Origin: Branchipolynoe longqiensis | Lineage: Eukaryota > Annelida > Polychaeta > Phyllodocida > Polynoidae | Direction: 5' to 3' | Assembly: GCA_030323885.1 (NCBI GenBank) | Contig: CM059191.1 | Span: forward strand, 107,056,844-107,120,843 | Length of the DNA: 64,000 bases | Shown here: positions 23,956-34,299 of the stretch, piece by piece | How the letters are laid out: each line of letters starts with the position of its first letter | How positions within the stretch are numbered: the first letter of the stretch is position 1 | Translations under genes and position numbers: made by a program | The notes under the pieces: generated by a model | Database searches by the model: none | The model's input: only the letters and a program-made list of their open reading frames with translations | What the model was told of the DNA's origin: nothing

Positions 23956-25203
23956 TCACACCGGCCTATTGTAGAACCTTCTGAACGTTTCCTCACTTGC
24001 CCAGCCCGCGGCCGTGAGAATCGTTTCGATTGGCACCTGGTTGAGGCATGTCTGCAGGAGTATGGGGTGAATTGCTGCATGTCTATGCCTGCCTCCGCCA
24101 TCGTTGTGCGTACATACCTGGAGAGGGTCTCCTATAATGCTGCCACATGTGGACTTCTCATTGTTGCAAACACAGCGGGGTCGGCCCCCCTCAGTTCTGC
24201 CCTCCCCATGTATTCCTTCAAATGTCCATACACACACAACTCCCCACTTTGTATTCCTGGAACGGTAGTATCAGTGGCTTTTTACCGGGTCGTTTGATTT
24301 GAGTTTTGTGGAGTATTGCAGTGTGCAGCTGCTCCTCACCCATTGAATGTCCCCACGCTTCATTTTGCCCAGTGCCTGTAGCCTCTGGCCCGTTGCCAGT
24401 AGGAACAGGCATGCTGTCCTTTTGTTCAGTCTCTCCACCTCCAAGCTTGCGGTGGGGCCCCACCACCTCAGGTGTGTCAAAAACTGTGTCGCGTCCCATA
24501 CCGCCTTGTATTTCGGGATCCCTGGCTTGAGGTTGCTTATGCCTTTCAAGAGCCTCCCCACCAGTGTGTGCTCCCCAAACGGCTTACCACCAATTGTCAC
24601 AAATGCTGAGAGGAGTGATCGTACTATGTTAATGGTTGTTCGGGCTGCCCCTTCTGTGAATAGTTTCTCCAGATAGGCAATGCCTTCATTCAGTGTGGGG
24701 CTTTTTACATTGACTCCGGTGACCTCGCAGTGTGTTGCGCACCTCTTTAGTACCAGTATATACTGCTTCCTGGTGTTCTCTGCCCATGAAGCCATCAGTA
24801 ATCCCGCCATGGCCTCACTCATCCTCATTGCCCTGAACATGTCTTTCAGAGCTTCACTGCTATTAGGCTCATCTTGCCTGTTAGTGGGAAAGCCTTCTGT
24901 GCTCCTCCTACCAGTTGTAATGTTCCTGTGACCACCGGTATTCGGTGTGCATCTTGGTATCCCACCAATTGTCGCAGTAGCTGGTGCCACAGCTGTGTGG
25001 GCTATTCGAGACGCACTCAACACCTCTGTCGGTCGCTCGTCCTTCAGTTTCCCCAGTACCATTGATAGGCAGCTGAAAGGTGGGAAGAAATAGCCGTTAG
25101 TATTTCTCCAGTTTAGTGACAACGCATCAGCCCCCACTGCCTGGCTGTCAAACTCCCTCAAAATAAAACTGTTCAGCTGTTTGTTCTCCCTTGTGGCAAA
25201 CAT
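23956..25203 (-). pseudogene. tyrosine recombinase of YR retroelement 1 (broken)
   Basis: The part upstream of the recombinase (MFATRENKQLNSFILREFDS, then FFPPFSCLSMVLGKL) is the tail that follows RNase H in DIRS-like elements. The recombinase starts near SWAENTRKQYILVLKR. The first catalytic Arg is in TGQRLQALGKMKRGDI. A stop or frameshift occurs at 24271-24280. The His-x-x-Arg box appears as RHASTR in a different frame, and the terminal part AAGWASEETFRRFYNRPV carries the nucleophilic Tyr. All catalytic residues can be located, but in three different frames. A further in-frame stop (25288-25290) lies between RNase H and this region. Confidence 0.8.
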
Positions 25204-25381
25204 GTCAGTAGTGGGTATTCCCCATTTCTCAAAAATGCCTTGTACTGTCTGTTCGTCTAGTGCCCACTCTCCCGCATCTGTGAATACTCATGATGCCCAG
25301 TCTGCCTCAACATTTTCTATGCCTGGGCAAAATCTAATAGTGAATAGTATATCACACTTCTCCGTTATATCCCAAATGGCT

Positions 25382-26675
25382 TCAGTCTCCAGCTGGCATG
25401 GTTTTGATCTCGCTGACCCGCCCTTTCCCACACGCTACCATTGTGGTATTGTTGGCGAAGACTCTTACATGTAGTCCTGTCGGTAAATCTTCCCGGTGCT
25501 CTAGCATGCGTCTTACCACCCTTAACTCTAATATGTTTATGTGTATGGACTCGCTCACTATTTCGTCCCATTGCTCCCCATAGTGTACACCGTGTGTCTG
25601 ATCGTAATATCCCCACCCATGTGAGTATGCATCTGTGTACACACAGACATCCACCGGTCTAGGTGCGTAGTCCTTGTGTGTCCCTACCATGTTTTCAGGC
25701 CAAAATAGCAGGCTTTCTCTAACTTTCCTAGTGAGTGTGCCGGGCACCCCCAAACTTATTATTTGTCTCCCTTAGGTACCATTTGAGTGACCTTACTATG
25801 GTTTTTGACCTTATCCTGGCCCATTTGTTGCCCAGATCTGTCACTACCAGCCTTCCCGTTACAGTTGCTAGGTCCCTCACGGGTAGTTTTTCTCTCCCCA
25901 TGGTTTCCCGAATGTACTTGACCAGCTCCTCCTGCTTCTGTCTCGGTATGTCTACCTGTATGCACAACATATTGATCCTGAACCCCAGGAACTGAATCTC
26001 TTGCGTCGGTATCACCACTGACTTTTGCAAGTTATTCGTGAATCCCAGTCTAGTGAGCAGCTCTAGTGTGTTTTTTACCGTGGTTTCCATCTCCGCCTGT
26101 GTCTTCCCGATTATGATCGTATCATCAATTTAAAAGCACAGTAGTATGTTATTGACCTCCCTGAGGTGATTCATGACTGATTTAATTAGTTTTGTGAAAA
26201 TACGCGGGCCCAAGCTGAGCCCGTTTGGCAGTACCCTGAACCTGTATCTCGTATCCCCATGTATGAACTGTAATAAATCACGGTCACCCTCTCTGATCTC
26301 CAGGCTGTGGTTCGCCTGTGAAATATCAATACTTGCTAGCCACGCCCCCCTGTGCACCAGTTGCATGACTGTGCTCAACTGCTCCATTTTGAAATGGCAG
26401 TAGGCAATGAATTTGTTAAGTTTTGAGAGGTTTAGTATGGGCCTAAATTCCCCATCTTTCTTGGGTCTTAGAAACAGGTGTGGCACGAGCATCCTGTCTG
26501 ATGCTTCTGCTCTCTCGATCACCCCTTTTTCTAACATCTCGCCTAACTTTTTGCTTAACATGCTGCCCTCCTCTTTGTCTCTTGAGACTGGCTGTTGGGA
26601 CTGGTGTAGGACCCCTGTCAGTTCTAGTTTCACCCCTCTGACCATATGTTTGACCCTCTGGTTGTCAGTCACCAT
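25382..26675 (-). pseudogene. reverse transcriptase and RNase H of YR retroelement 1 (broken)
   Basis: RT blocks are clear: VPHLFLRPKKDGEFRPILNL, WLASIDISQANHSLEI (first catalytic Asp), RFRVLPNGLSLGPRIFTKL, then IDDTIIIG. The codon just before IDD, where the family has Tyr, is TAA at 26130-26132. The RT continues in frame to 25735 with FLGFRINML. After a frameshift near 25.74 kb comes RNase H, with VYTDAYSHGWGYY and NILELRVVRRML. The third acidic position reads VFANNTTM, where relatives have an Asp, so RNase H is probably dead as well. Confidence 0.8.
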
Positions 26676-26754
26676 ATCCCACTCTCCTGTCTTGTCATTT
26701 ACTCCCCCTGCAGTGTATTATACAGTAGTGGTACTCACATTTACTGGCATCGGT

Positions 26755-27799
26755 TCATCCCTGGTGCCCGCTCGTTGAACGGCCACGCCCCCCCCCTCTG
26801 TGTGGGCGCGTTTGGCCTCCGCCATTTTGGCGGTGGTGGAAGGGTCTCGCCTCTTCGTGGCCATGCCATGGGGTGCTTTGTTGTTGGCGGCTCCTCCCCA
26901 TGCCGCCCCAGAAGTTTCCCGGCTTCCCGTGATTCCTCTGGCCTGTCGTCCTGACCGCCTGTGACCTCATGATCATGTTTGCCGTCTTTCTACTCACCTC
27001 CAGCATTGTGACTTGGGTTGTCAAGTCCTCCCCTAGTAGGTACTGGAAGCCCTGCCCACCATCTTTCCTTGCAAGAGGTTTCAGCTGGTTCTGCAATGTC
27101 AGTCTTACATTGTCCCGTCTCATTGTCAGTAGTGATTTACTCGTTCTCGCGCGTATCTTCATTGTCATCACCACTGACGCCACCAGCTCCTTTGTTTCCA
27201 ATGGCTTCCCTGTCTCTATGGCATCCAGTGCCCAGGCCAGTATCCTGGCTGCGAATGCACGCCCATTGCGCCGATGCCAGTGCCGTATCGTTGTCTTTCA
27301 CTCTCTTTGGCAGTATAGATTTGATTTCCGGTTTTAGTCTTGTTTTGTGCAACGCATCCGCATTTGCAGGCTGTGGTAACATGGCATACATGTCCGCTGT
27401 TTCCGTTCTGGTCATGGGCAGTTCCCACAATGTGTTTACAAGCTTTGCCATGTTGTTGGCCAGCTTTGGCCCTTCCACGTCCTGCGGCACCTTCTCGCTC
27501 GGTATAAATTGTTCCAGGTAAGAGCCGATCACCGGCTCTGCCCTGCCTGCTGCAGCTGTCAGTGCCGCTCGCTCACTGCTACCTTCCATGACCCCGTTTG
27601 ACCTCGGCGCCAGGGTCGCAGGTCTCCCCGCCGGTGCTCGCCTTGGCTCCACCAGGCCTAACGGGTCCATGACTCCCCTTCTCGCCGGTGTGCCTCTGGG
27701 TATTGCTGGCGCTCTCTCCATGCAGGCTGGATGTGCCTCTGGGGGTGGCCCTCCCATCTGCCCCGGTGGGCTGAATGCTGATGGGCGTGGTCTCCTCAT
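26755..27799 (-). pseudogene. gag-like ORF of YR retroelement 1 (frameshifted)
   Basis: Read from a Met at 27799, a Pro/Ala/Arg-rich N-terminus is followed by a conserved-looking block (SYLEQFIPSEKVPQDVEG, then LVNTLWELPMTRTETADMY). A frameshift near 27.24 kb moves the frame, and the second part (ETKELVASVVMTMKIRARTS onwards) runs to 26755, ending Arg/Gly-rich. Role by position: nucleocapsid-like protein. The family assignment rests on the RT downstream rather than on a motif in this protein. Confidence 0.55.
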
Positions 27800-27974
27800 G
27801 GTGAGCGCGGTGCGCTTAAGTGTTGGTAACGTCGAACTAACACTTGCGCTACTCCTGTCGGGCTTTCCGATTAGCGGGTGTCAAACACCTGTGTGATCAG
27901 GTCTGGTAGCTCTCAGGTGTGTTGATACTTACCCCGCCTGTTGCTATGGCACCTCCCATGGCGGCCCCCTCCAG

Positions 27975-28003
27975 GGGCCGTATGCAGGAAACGGTGTTAC
28001 GCG
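27975..28003 (+). repeat. left terminal inverted repeat of the Harbinger element
   Basis: This starts GGGCCGTATGCAGGAAACGG and ends in TGTTACGCG. A second, subterminal copy lies at 28063-28103 (GGTATGCAGGAGCGCC, then AGTGTTAGCTAAACG), probably an additional transposase-binding site. Confidence 0.85.
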
Positions 28004-28719
28004 AGTTTTAGGTTAGCCGCTAAACGCGTATAGCTAACACCGACCGGGCGAAATATGTCAAGTGGTATGCAGGAGCGCCTAAACGGTCAGTGTTAGCTAA
28101 ACGTGAAATTATTTATAGATTTGGGAAACCCCTTTTCGCTGATCCTGGCGAGCAGCGGAATTTGACAATATGGCCGCCGATCAAGCAGCGTAGCGAGTTT
28201 GGGTTTGACCCATTTACGGCGGATGCGTTATTACGGACTCCAAATCATTAGTTAGTTGACCAAATCTTACTTATTTTGAATTTTGTTTGTTCGACAATCG
28301 ACTTGGTAAGCACCCCATACGCGTTGTTTGATGTCCACGAGTGTTGTTTAGTGTGCTTTTCGCTGTATATTGTTACCGGTGGTACCGCTGTACCCGAAAT
28401 GTTCTCTGCTGGCACCAGCGGCACTTCCGTGTGAGTGACACGAGCAAGTTGTCTGCAACACACGTAATAATTCTATAACTTCTCCCGATACAATTAACAC
28501 GCATACTACAACTACAACTTCGACTACCACTTCTACTACGCATACTACTAATACTTCTACTACAAGTACAAAGGACTACTTGTACCTGCTACGTGATCTC
28601 TACACACAACCACTACAAAGCAGCGCCGCTAAAAGCCCAACACAGACACACGGAAGAAAAAACGTAAGAAAAACACAACTATCACCCATAGTACTACAGC
28701 TACGAATACACCTACGACG

Positions 28720-30939
28720 ATGGCTCATTCAGAAGTTTCTGCCATGCCGGCCAAGCGCCAGAGGAAGGCGAATTACGCAGATCAGGAGATCCAAATCCTG
28801 CTGGACGAGGTAATGCTGGGCAGGGTGATGTTATTCTCATCCTTTAGCAGTAAGGTAACACTCCCCGAAAAGAACAAGGCGTGGGACACGGTTGTCAATG
28901 CCATCAATGCGTGTGGGATAGCCAAACGTTCCCGCGCAGAAATAAAAGAAAAGTGGAAGGCGATGAAATCAGAGGTCCTAAACAGACAAAGAAGGGCAAT
29001 GGAGACTGGAGGTGGCCCTCCCGACACAGCACCCCCCTACGAGGAGAGCGTCGCTAAGATAATAGGATTGGAGTCGAATCTATACACAGGCGTCACGGGT
29101 AAGTTTACATATATAACATAACAAGATTTCCTTTGTTACACTTTATTTTAAGTAACCTATTCATGTTGGCAAAGGAACACTCTTACCTGGTAAATATTAT
29201 TCCAGTAATCCGTTGTTCCTAACTTGAAATTCTTAAAAACTATATTTGCTGTATAGTCATGTTCTTACGTCGTATCCTAATTCGCTTTCCCTCTATTCCC
29301 TCTATTCCAGCTCCCTCTCGGTTAGCTTTCCCAGTGAGTACACTTGCCGTATATCCAGAAAACAGTCGTATATGTGTTGGTATATGCGAATTAGTTGGTC
29401 AGGCTCCTCAGGCCACTTGTAACAAAGGTGACCGGTGAATGTCTCATTTGGAGCACAGCATATCTTTAGCTTGATGAAGACAAGTCACACAAAAAAAACA
29501 CTTTCAAATTTAACCTGTACTTTAGCGAACTTCATTTATGAGTAACAAATTTCTAGGGTCAATAGGCTTTATGGCCTCACATGTTAGCGCGCAAAAAAAG
29601 GCAGGTAACCATACACCATTCGCTTGACGTAATGAATACTTGTTCGATCTCACATTGCCATACATTCTTTTTGCAGGGCCCTCTACTATGCCTACCGCCA
29701 GCAATGTGCAGGTTATCGGTTTTGACACGCAGCTAGAGGCGCCCGACAACACAACGGTAACAACCTTCACGCTCAGCCAGCCAGATTTCGTCCAGTCGAT
29801 CCAGACGCCAACAACACCTGTCTCTACATCCATGCCCATGCCGTTATTTGTGCCGTTATTTGTGCCGTTATTTGTGCCATCAGGTAAATATAATCAGGGT
29901 TTGTATTTTATCTAAATGAGAATAGAGCACAAATTGTTTTCAAGGGCTGGTTTTGTTGTCAACATTTTACTTGACACACAATCGAGAGTAATAAACAAAC
30001 AGTAGTTATCAGTTGATAATCACGGTAACACAATTGACCTTTCACGTTTTCCGCATAGTATATGCGCATTTCGAGAGTAATAAAGAACACAGTAGTGGTA
30101 AGTGCTTAAGCACGATAAGACAAGTCAGTTTTCACATTTTCCGCATAGTGTATGCGCGTGTCGAGAGTAATAAAGAACACAATAGTTATAAGTGGTAAAT
30201 CACGGTAACACAATTGACCGTTCACGTTTTCCGCATAGTATATGCGCATTTTGAGAGTAATAAAGAACACAGTAGTGGTAAGTGCTTAAGCACGATAAGA
30301 CAAGTCAGTTTTCACATTTTCCGCATAGTGTATGCACGTGTCGAGAGTAATAAAGAACACAATTGTAACAAGTGGTTAATCACGGTAACAGAAGTCAGCT
30401 TTCACATTTTCCGCAGAGTGTATGCACATTTCGCGACTAATAAAGAACACGGTTACACACTGTGCATATATTCATAATGTAGTCGATGTACATATAAAGC
30501 ACCCGTAAAGTATGTTGCGATGAGAAATATCGGCGACATCTTATAGTCAATTGCGTAAAATGAACTTATATTTACAGGCGGCCCCTCCGCTGGCAGTGGC
30601 GCCGACAGTCATGAGGTGCCTTCCACCCCTCTCACGGCCCGGGAAAGGCGGGCGCGCCGACGTGGCAGCTGCCGTGGCAGGACACAGGGAAACGTGTCAG
30701 TCGACAAAGAGGAGCAGGCAGCCTTGCTTGCTATGTTGAAAACTGGGGCCACGAAAAATGCGGCAAAGACTGCGCTGCTCGAAGCCCAGCTTGGGGCGCA
30801 GACAGCCCAGGCGGGAATACTCGAAGAGCAACAACGCGCCCTGCGGGCAAAGACAATGCTGCTCGAAGCTAAATATAGACGGGAACTGTTGGAAATAGCA
30901 AAGTTGGAGAGGGAGGTTGGGCCGTTGCAATACACATAA
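28720..30939 (+). CDS. Harbinger Myb/SANT-like DNA-binding protein (three exons)
   Basis: This is the partner protein that brings the transposase to its DNA and to the nucleus. Exon 1 is 28720-29098 (donor GGGTAAGT), exon 2 is 29677-29883 (acceptor TTTTTGCAG, donor CAGGTAAAT) and exon 3 is 30578-30939 (acceptor TTTACAG). Both junctions are phase 1, and the joined frame has 315 codons without a stop. Residues about 12-90 form a Myb/SANT-like trihelix resembling NAIF1 (NYADQEIQILLDEV, LFSSFSSKVT, KNKAWDTVVNAINA, EIKEKWKAMKSEV). The middle is Thr/Pro-rich, with LFVP repeated three times. The C-terminal 80 residues are an Ala/Leu/Glu-rich coiled coil, likely for partner contact. AATAAA follows 21 nt after the stop. 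Confidence 0.85.
30021..30450. repeat. 90-bp tandem repeat in intron 2 of the Myb-like gene
   Basis: The unit starts CACGGTAACACAATTGACC or CACGATAAGACAAGTCAG at 30021, 30111, 30201, 30291 and 30381, exactly 90 bp apart. The two variants alternate, so the homogeneous unit is 180 bp. Every copy has TTTTCCGCATAGT (or AGAGT) and GAGTAATAAAGAACAC, or a close match. Because 90 is a multiple of three, short open frames run through it, but it lies between a good donor and a good acceptor. Confidence 0.9.
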
Positions 30940-30960
30940 TACCATATTTCAACATCGTAC

Positions 30961-30966
30961 AATAAA
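30961..30966 (+). promoter_or_regulatory. polyadenylation signal AATAAA
   Basis: A canonical AATAAA lies 21 nt after the stop of the Myb-like gene and before the convergent transposase gene. It fits the 3' end of the plus-strand transcript. Confidence 0.6.
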
Positions 30967-31043
30967 ACAGACTCCCTCACAAATTCACTGTTTTCTCAAT
31001 TTTCTTGCCACCGGTTTCCCCCTGTTTGCGCTGCATGCCACAT

Positions 31044-33076
31044 TTAGAAAAAGTTGTTTACCATTCGCTGGCGAGCAGTTTTGCCTACCTGCGAACGGAC
31101 GCACTCAGATTGTCGATAGTTTAGCGGCCGGTCGGCTTCGATAGCTGCGTCCCCGTGTGCCTCATCTTCATTATCCAACTCAGAATCGGACGGGTCATCC
31201 AGGTTAAGCTGGCGGGCTTTGTTGTGTAGAATTATACAGACCGTAATGACGTTGCACGCTTTTGCCGGTTCCAATCGAAGCCTACGCAGACAGTGCCAGC
31301 GTCTTTTCAGTACTCCTATTGAGCGTTCAACAAGACACCTAGCTGCCTTGTGATGATTATTGTAGGCTTGCTGCTGTGGTGAGTTAGGATGGAGAAAAGG
31401 CGTGAAGAGCCAATCGCGCAGCATGTAACCACTATCACCAAGAAGGATGCCGTTCACCGGTTTATGGTCGCTCTCGAATGCCTCGTAAAGATAGGATTCC
31501 CGTAGAATGCGTGCATTGTGGACGCTGCCAGGCCACTTTACGATACAATCGATGAAGCATAGGTCCGCATCACAAATCACCTGACAGAAAAAGGGAAAAT
31601 ATCCATGAAAAAAATTAAACAGAGTGAATGTTATGATTGGAAGAATGTGTGTATTGCGATTGTTTCTATATGGATGTGCTTTCACAGCATAGAAGAGAGA
31701 CGTGCAATAGATGAAGGTTTGTAGTGAAAGGACATTAAGGCTAGTCTAGCAACGTACTAAGGCAGGACATCAATTAGTATGATTGAGCATCCGTAATGCC
31801 ACAGCGTCACTAGGCGTTCGTAGCATGTAGGGCCACGAGTTAAAATGACACAATGACAATTATCAGCTGATGGTGAGTGGGCAAAAATGTACTGGAACTG
31901 ACAATGCTAGTATTGAGTATAGGAAAAATATATGTATAGTCAAATTTACCTGGACATTGAGTGAGTGATAATTTTTGCGGTTAACAAATTCGTGTTCATA
32001 CTCCGAGGGGGCCTGTATGCGGATCTGCGTGCCGTCGATGCATCCGAACACATTTGGGAAGCCATGTATGTTGAAGATTTTTATCTTCGAGCGGTCAGCT
32101 GCCTCCTGGGTGGGAAGCGTGACACTTTGGGGTAGTAGACGGAGTAGTGCTTCCGTTACACGTGGAATAGTGCGCGATACGGTTGATTGATCGACACCTA
32201 TCAATTCCCCACACACATCCTGGAAGCTGGAACTCGCGTAGAAGCGCAGGGCGATCATAACCTATTAGAAATGTGGAAAATAGTAGTTCCAGTAAGTTGA
32301 TATTAGCGGTACGTAAGATGTTCTTAGGTAAGTACGATGTTCATAGAGTGTAAGTGTAATGCGCAATGTAAAAAGGTGTTTCACATAAGATTTTAGTCAC
32401 TTATATCAGCACAAATTTATGATATCAACAATGATCAATGTCATAGGTGGAAAAGGCCATAACTTACTTAATAGTCAAACTATTCCGATACTATTGGTCT
32501 CATGTCAAATGCCGTGGCAACCTCTTTCCAGTCCCAACCTCTTTCCAGTGCTGCATTTTGATATTATATGGATAGGGGTTTGCCAATTTTGCCCTCATAC
32601 CGAAATTATTTGTGCATCGGTGTCTACGTAAGTCAGTCTGAGCCTACGCCGTAGCACATGGATAAAGTGATCGTTACTGTACATGTCACATACAACAAGC
32701 AATGCCCATTCCAAGCTGCTGTGTCACATAGTGTGGTCATCAATGAGGCATATCGTGTGGTCATCAATGAGGCATATCGACAATAGCAAACCAAACACAA
32801 GTGACATATAACAAATGACTTATAAAATTGTAACCAACGTAAACATGCATCTCTGCCTACCTGCAAGAGTGGTGGAACAGCTCCAAATCGGTTTGCCAGC
32901 TCTATATGCTGTGAAACTGAGTCGGTTAGGGCCAATATGTCGTGGCGACGAAATCGGAATTTCTTGAACAGCTCTACATCGTCAAACTTTCCGAAGGGAT
33001 GCGTCCGATCACGCATAATGCGCTCTCTTCGCAAATTACGCCTCGCAACGTACCGCCGATATATAAACAAGTCCAT
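31044..33076 (-). CDS. HARBI1-like DDE transposase (three exons)
   Basis: The enzyme cuts the transposon ends and inserts them at a new site in the nucleus. On minus, exon 1 is 33076-32861 (72 codons, ends LLQ, donor CAGGTAGG), exon 2 is 32261-31950 (104 codons, acceptor TAATAG, donor CAGGTAAAT) and exon 3 is 31580-31044 (acceptor TTCTGTCAG). All junctions are phase 0, giving 354 residues, close to the ~350 usual for HARBI1-like transposases. A helix-turn-helix lies in exon 2 (ELIGVDQSTVSRTIPRV). Catalytic Asp 1 is in VFGCIDGTQIRIQAP, Asp 2 in ILLGDSGYMLRDWL and Glu in RCLVERSIGVLKRRW, so the DDE triad is complete. The start is the first Met after the subterminal repeat. Confidence 0.93.
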
Positions 33077-33223
33077 CCTAACACCGGCGTAAACCTGCTA
33101 TGAAACGCGTTTAGCGTAACCGCGCGCGTTTAGCGTAACACCGCCTCCTGCATACGGAATTTTTCCCACTAAACTGGAAATCCTCCCGCTAAACCGGAAA
33201 TCCCGCGCTAAACGCGTTTTGGA

Positions 33224-33252
33224 TGCGTAACATCGACACCTGCATACGGGCC
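33224..33252 (-). repeat. right terminal inverted repeat of the Harbinger element
   Basis: Read inward this is GGCCCGTATGCAGGTGTCGA then TGTTACGCA, matching the left end at most positions. A subterminal copy is at 33127-33157 (CGTTTAGCGTAACACCGCCT then CCTGCATACGG), only about 50 bp upstream of the transposase start. Confidence 0.85.
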
Positions 33253-33354
33253 CAGGTGCCCGAGCTGAGGTCCCCCCCTCGCGGAGCTGTGCACTTTGAC
33301 GTCCTGCTCTCGTGATAGCTATTCCAAAAGTGACGAAAGTGAAGTGACATCCTG

Positions 33355-33782
33355 TCCCTTGTGGCCTGATTACCATCATAATACACACATACCCCCCCCC
33401 CCCCCCCCAACACTAGTACCGGTGCCAAGCCTCCACACACGCACACCCATTCACAAACTGAATAACTCACCCACACGCACATGCACACCCAGTCACACTC
33501 ACAGAGTCACACTCACACATACACATACATATATATTACACACATAGCCCCTTAACACTAGTAATGGTAACACACTTCCACACGCACACCCATTCACAAA
33601 CTGAATAACTCACCCACACGCACATGCACACCCAGTCACACTCACAGAGTCACACTCACACATACACATACCTATATGTTACATCCCCCACTAACACTAG
33701 TACCAGCAACACACCTCCACACACGCCCACACGCCCACACATTCATAAACTGACAAACTTACACACACACACTTACACACAC

Positions 33783-33829
<47 letters not shown>

Positions 33830-33905
33830 TACACACCTACCCTTATACATACACCCACACACACATTCATAACCTGACAACACACACGCACCTCCACGTA
33901 CACCC
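33355..33905 (+). mobile_element. minisatellite-bearing dispersed element (copy next to Harbinger)
   Basis: The terminus CCCTTGTGGCCTGATTACCA then TCATAAT (33355-33382) runs into a CA-rich core with AACACTAGTA at 33409, 33554 and 33693 (periods 145 and 139 bp). The units match those at 23150 and 23288. The core includes a C17 run (about 33391-33408) and an AT dinucleotide run (33789-33822). The opposite terminus is not found before the C29 tract. Confidence 0.6.
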
Positions 33906-33925
33906 GACCACATTCATAACCTGAC

Positions 33926-33927
<2 letters not shown>

Positions 33928-33956
<29 letters not shown>
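33928..33956. repeat. C29 homopolymer
   Basis: Twenty-nine consecutive C residues lie between CTGACAA and ACAACTCC. The true length is likely uncertain because homopolymers are error-prone. It could form an i-motif, or a G-quadruplex on the minus strand. Confidence 0.9.
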
Positions 33957-33959
33957 ACA

Positions 33960-34290
33960 ACTCCTACAAAGTACAAGCATGCACGGGCGCGGGTGTCGCG
34001 GCCCGTGCGTGCCGCCCCCGGCGCGGGTAAGAAGCGGGTAAGGGGCGGGTAAGGGGCCGGGCGGGGGGCGTGGTCTGCGCCCTGATTGACACACGAGGCG
34101 ACCCCTGGCGGGGCGCGGCCGCTGCCCTCTGGCGGCGTGTTGGGTCGACTGCACACGCGCTGCATTGTGGGACTAATGGAGGCCACGTGGCGGGCGCGCG
34201 TCCGGCATACGTCACCACATACGTCAGGTCATACGTCAGGTCACAGGTCACGTGATGTGTCACGTGGTACGTCACGGGTAGCGCACAGGG
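33960..34290. promoter_or_regulatory. CpG-rich segment with CRE-like, DR1 and E-box motifs
   Basis: The segment is GC-rich and rich in CpG, unlike its neighbours. Within 34205-34275 lie four TACGTCA motifs (34208, 34220, 34232, 34268), three AGGTCA half-sites of which two form a DR1 (34238-34250, one-base spacing), and two CACGTG E-boxes (34249, 34261). The first three TACGTCA sites are 12 bp apart, so the cluster may also be a short tandem repeat. No transcription start or downstream gene is seen, so a promoter role is an inference. Confidence 0.3.
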
Positions 34291-34299
34291 ATTGAAGAC

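Larger units (their letters stand above)
23956..27799 (-). mobile_element. decayed tyrosine-recombinase (DIRS/Ngaro-like) retroelement 1
   Basis: Read on the minus strand, the order is gag-like, reverse transcriptase, RNase H, tyrosine recombinase. This is the gene set of YR retrotransposons, which integrate by a recombinase rather than by an integrase. The proteins are interrupted by at least two stops and four or five frameshifts. Terminal repeats were not found by eye; the ends given are those of recognisable coding sequence. It sits between a dispersed minisatellite element and the Harbinger transposon. Confidence 0.8.
27975..33252. mobile_element. PIF/Harbinger DNA transposon, apparently intact
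   Basis: The 5278-bp element has imperfect ~29-bp terminal inverted repeats (GGGCCGTATGCAGG at the left, GGCCCGTATGCAGG when the right end is read inward, both continuing to a GTGTTACGC / ATGTTACGC block). CAG flanks it on both sides (27972-27974 and 33253-33255), a candidate 3-bp target duplication. It holds two convergent spliced genes: a Myb/SANT-like protein on plus and a HARBI1-like transposase on minus. All introns have GT-AG borders and all frames join without stops. The element could be autonomous. Confidence 0.9.

Noticed and set aside
30013..30477. Two small frames of 61 and 87 codons with 30-residue repeats
   Set aside because: They lie inside intron 2 of the Myb-like gene and follow from the exact 90-bp tandem repeat.
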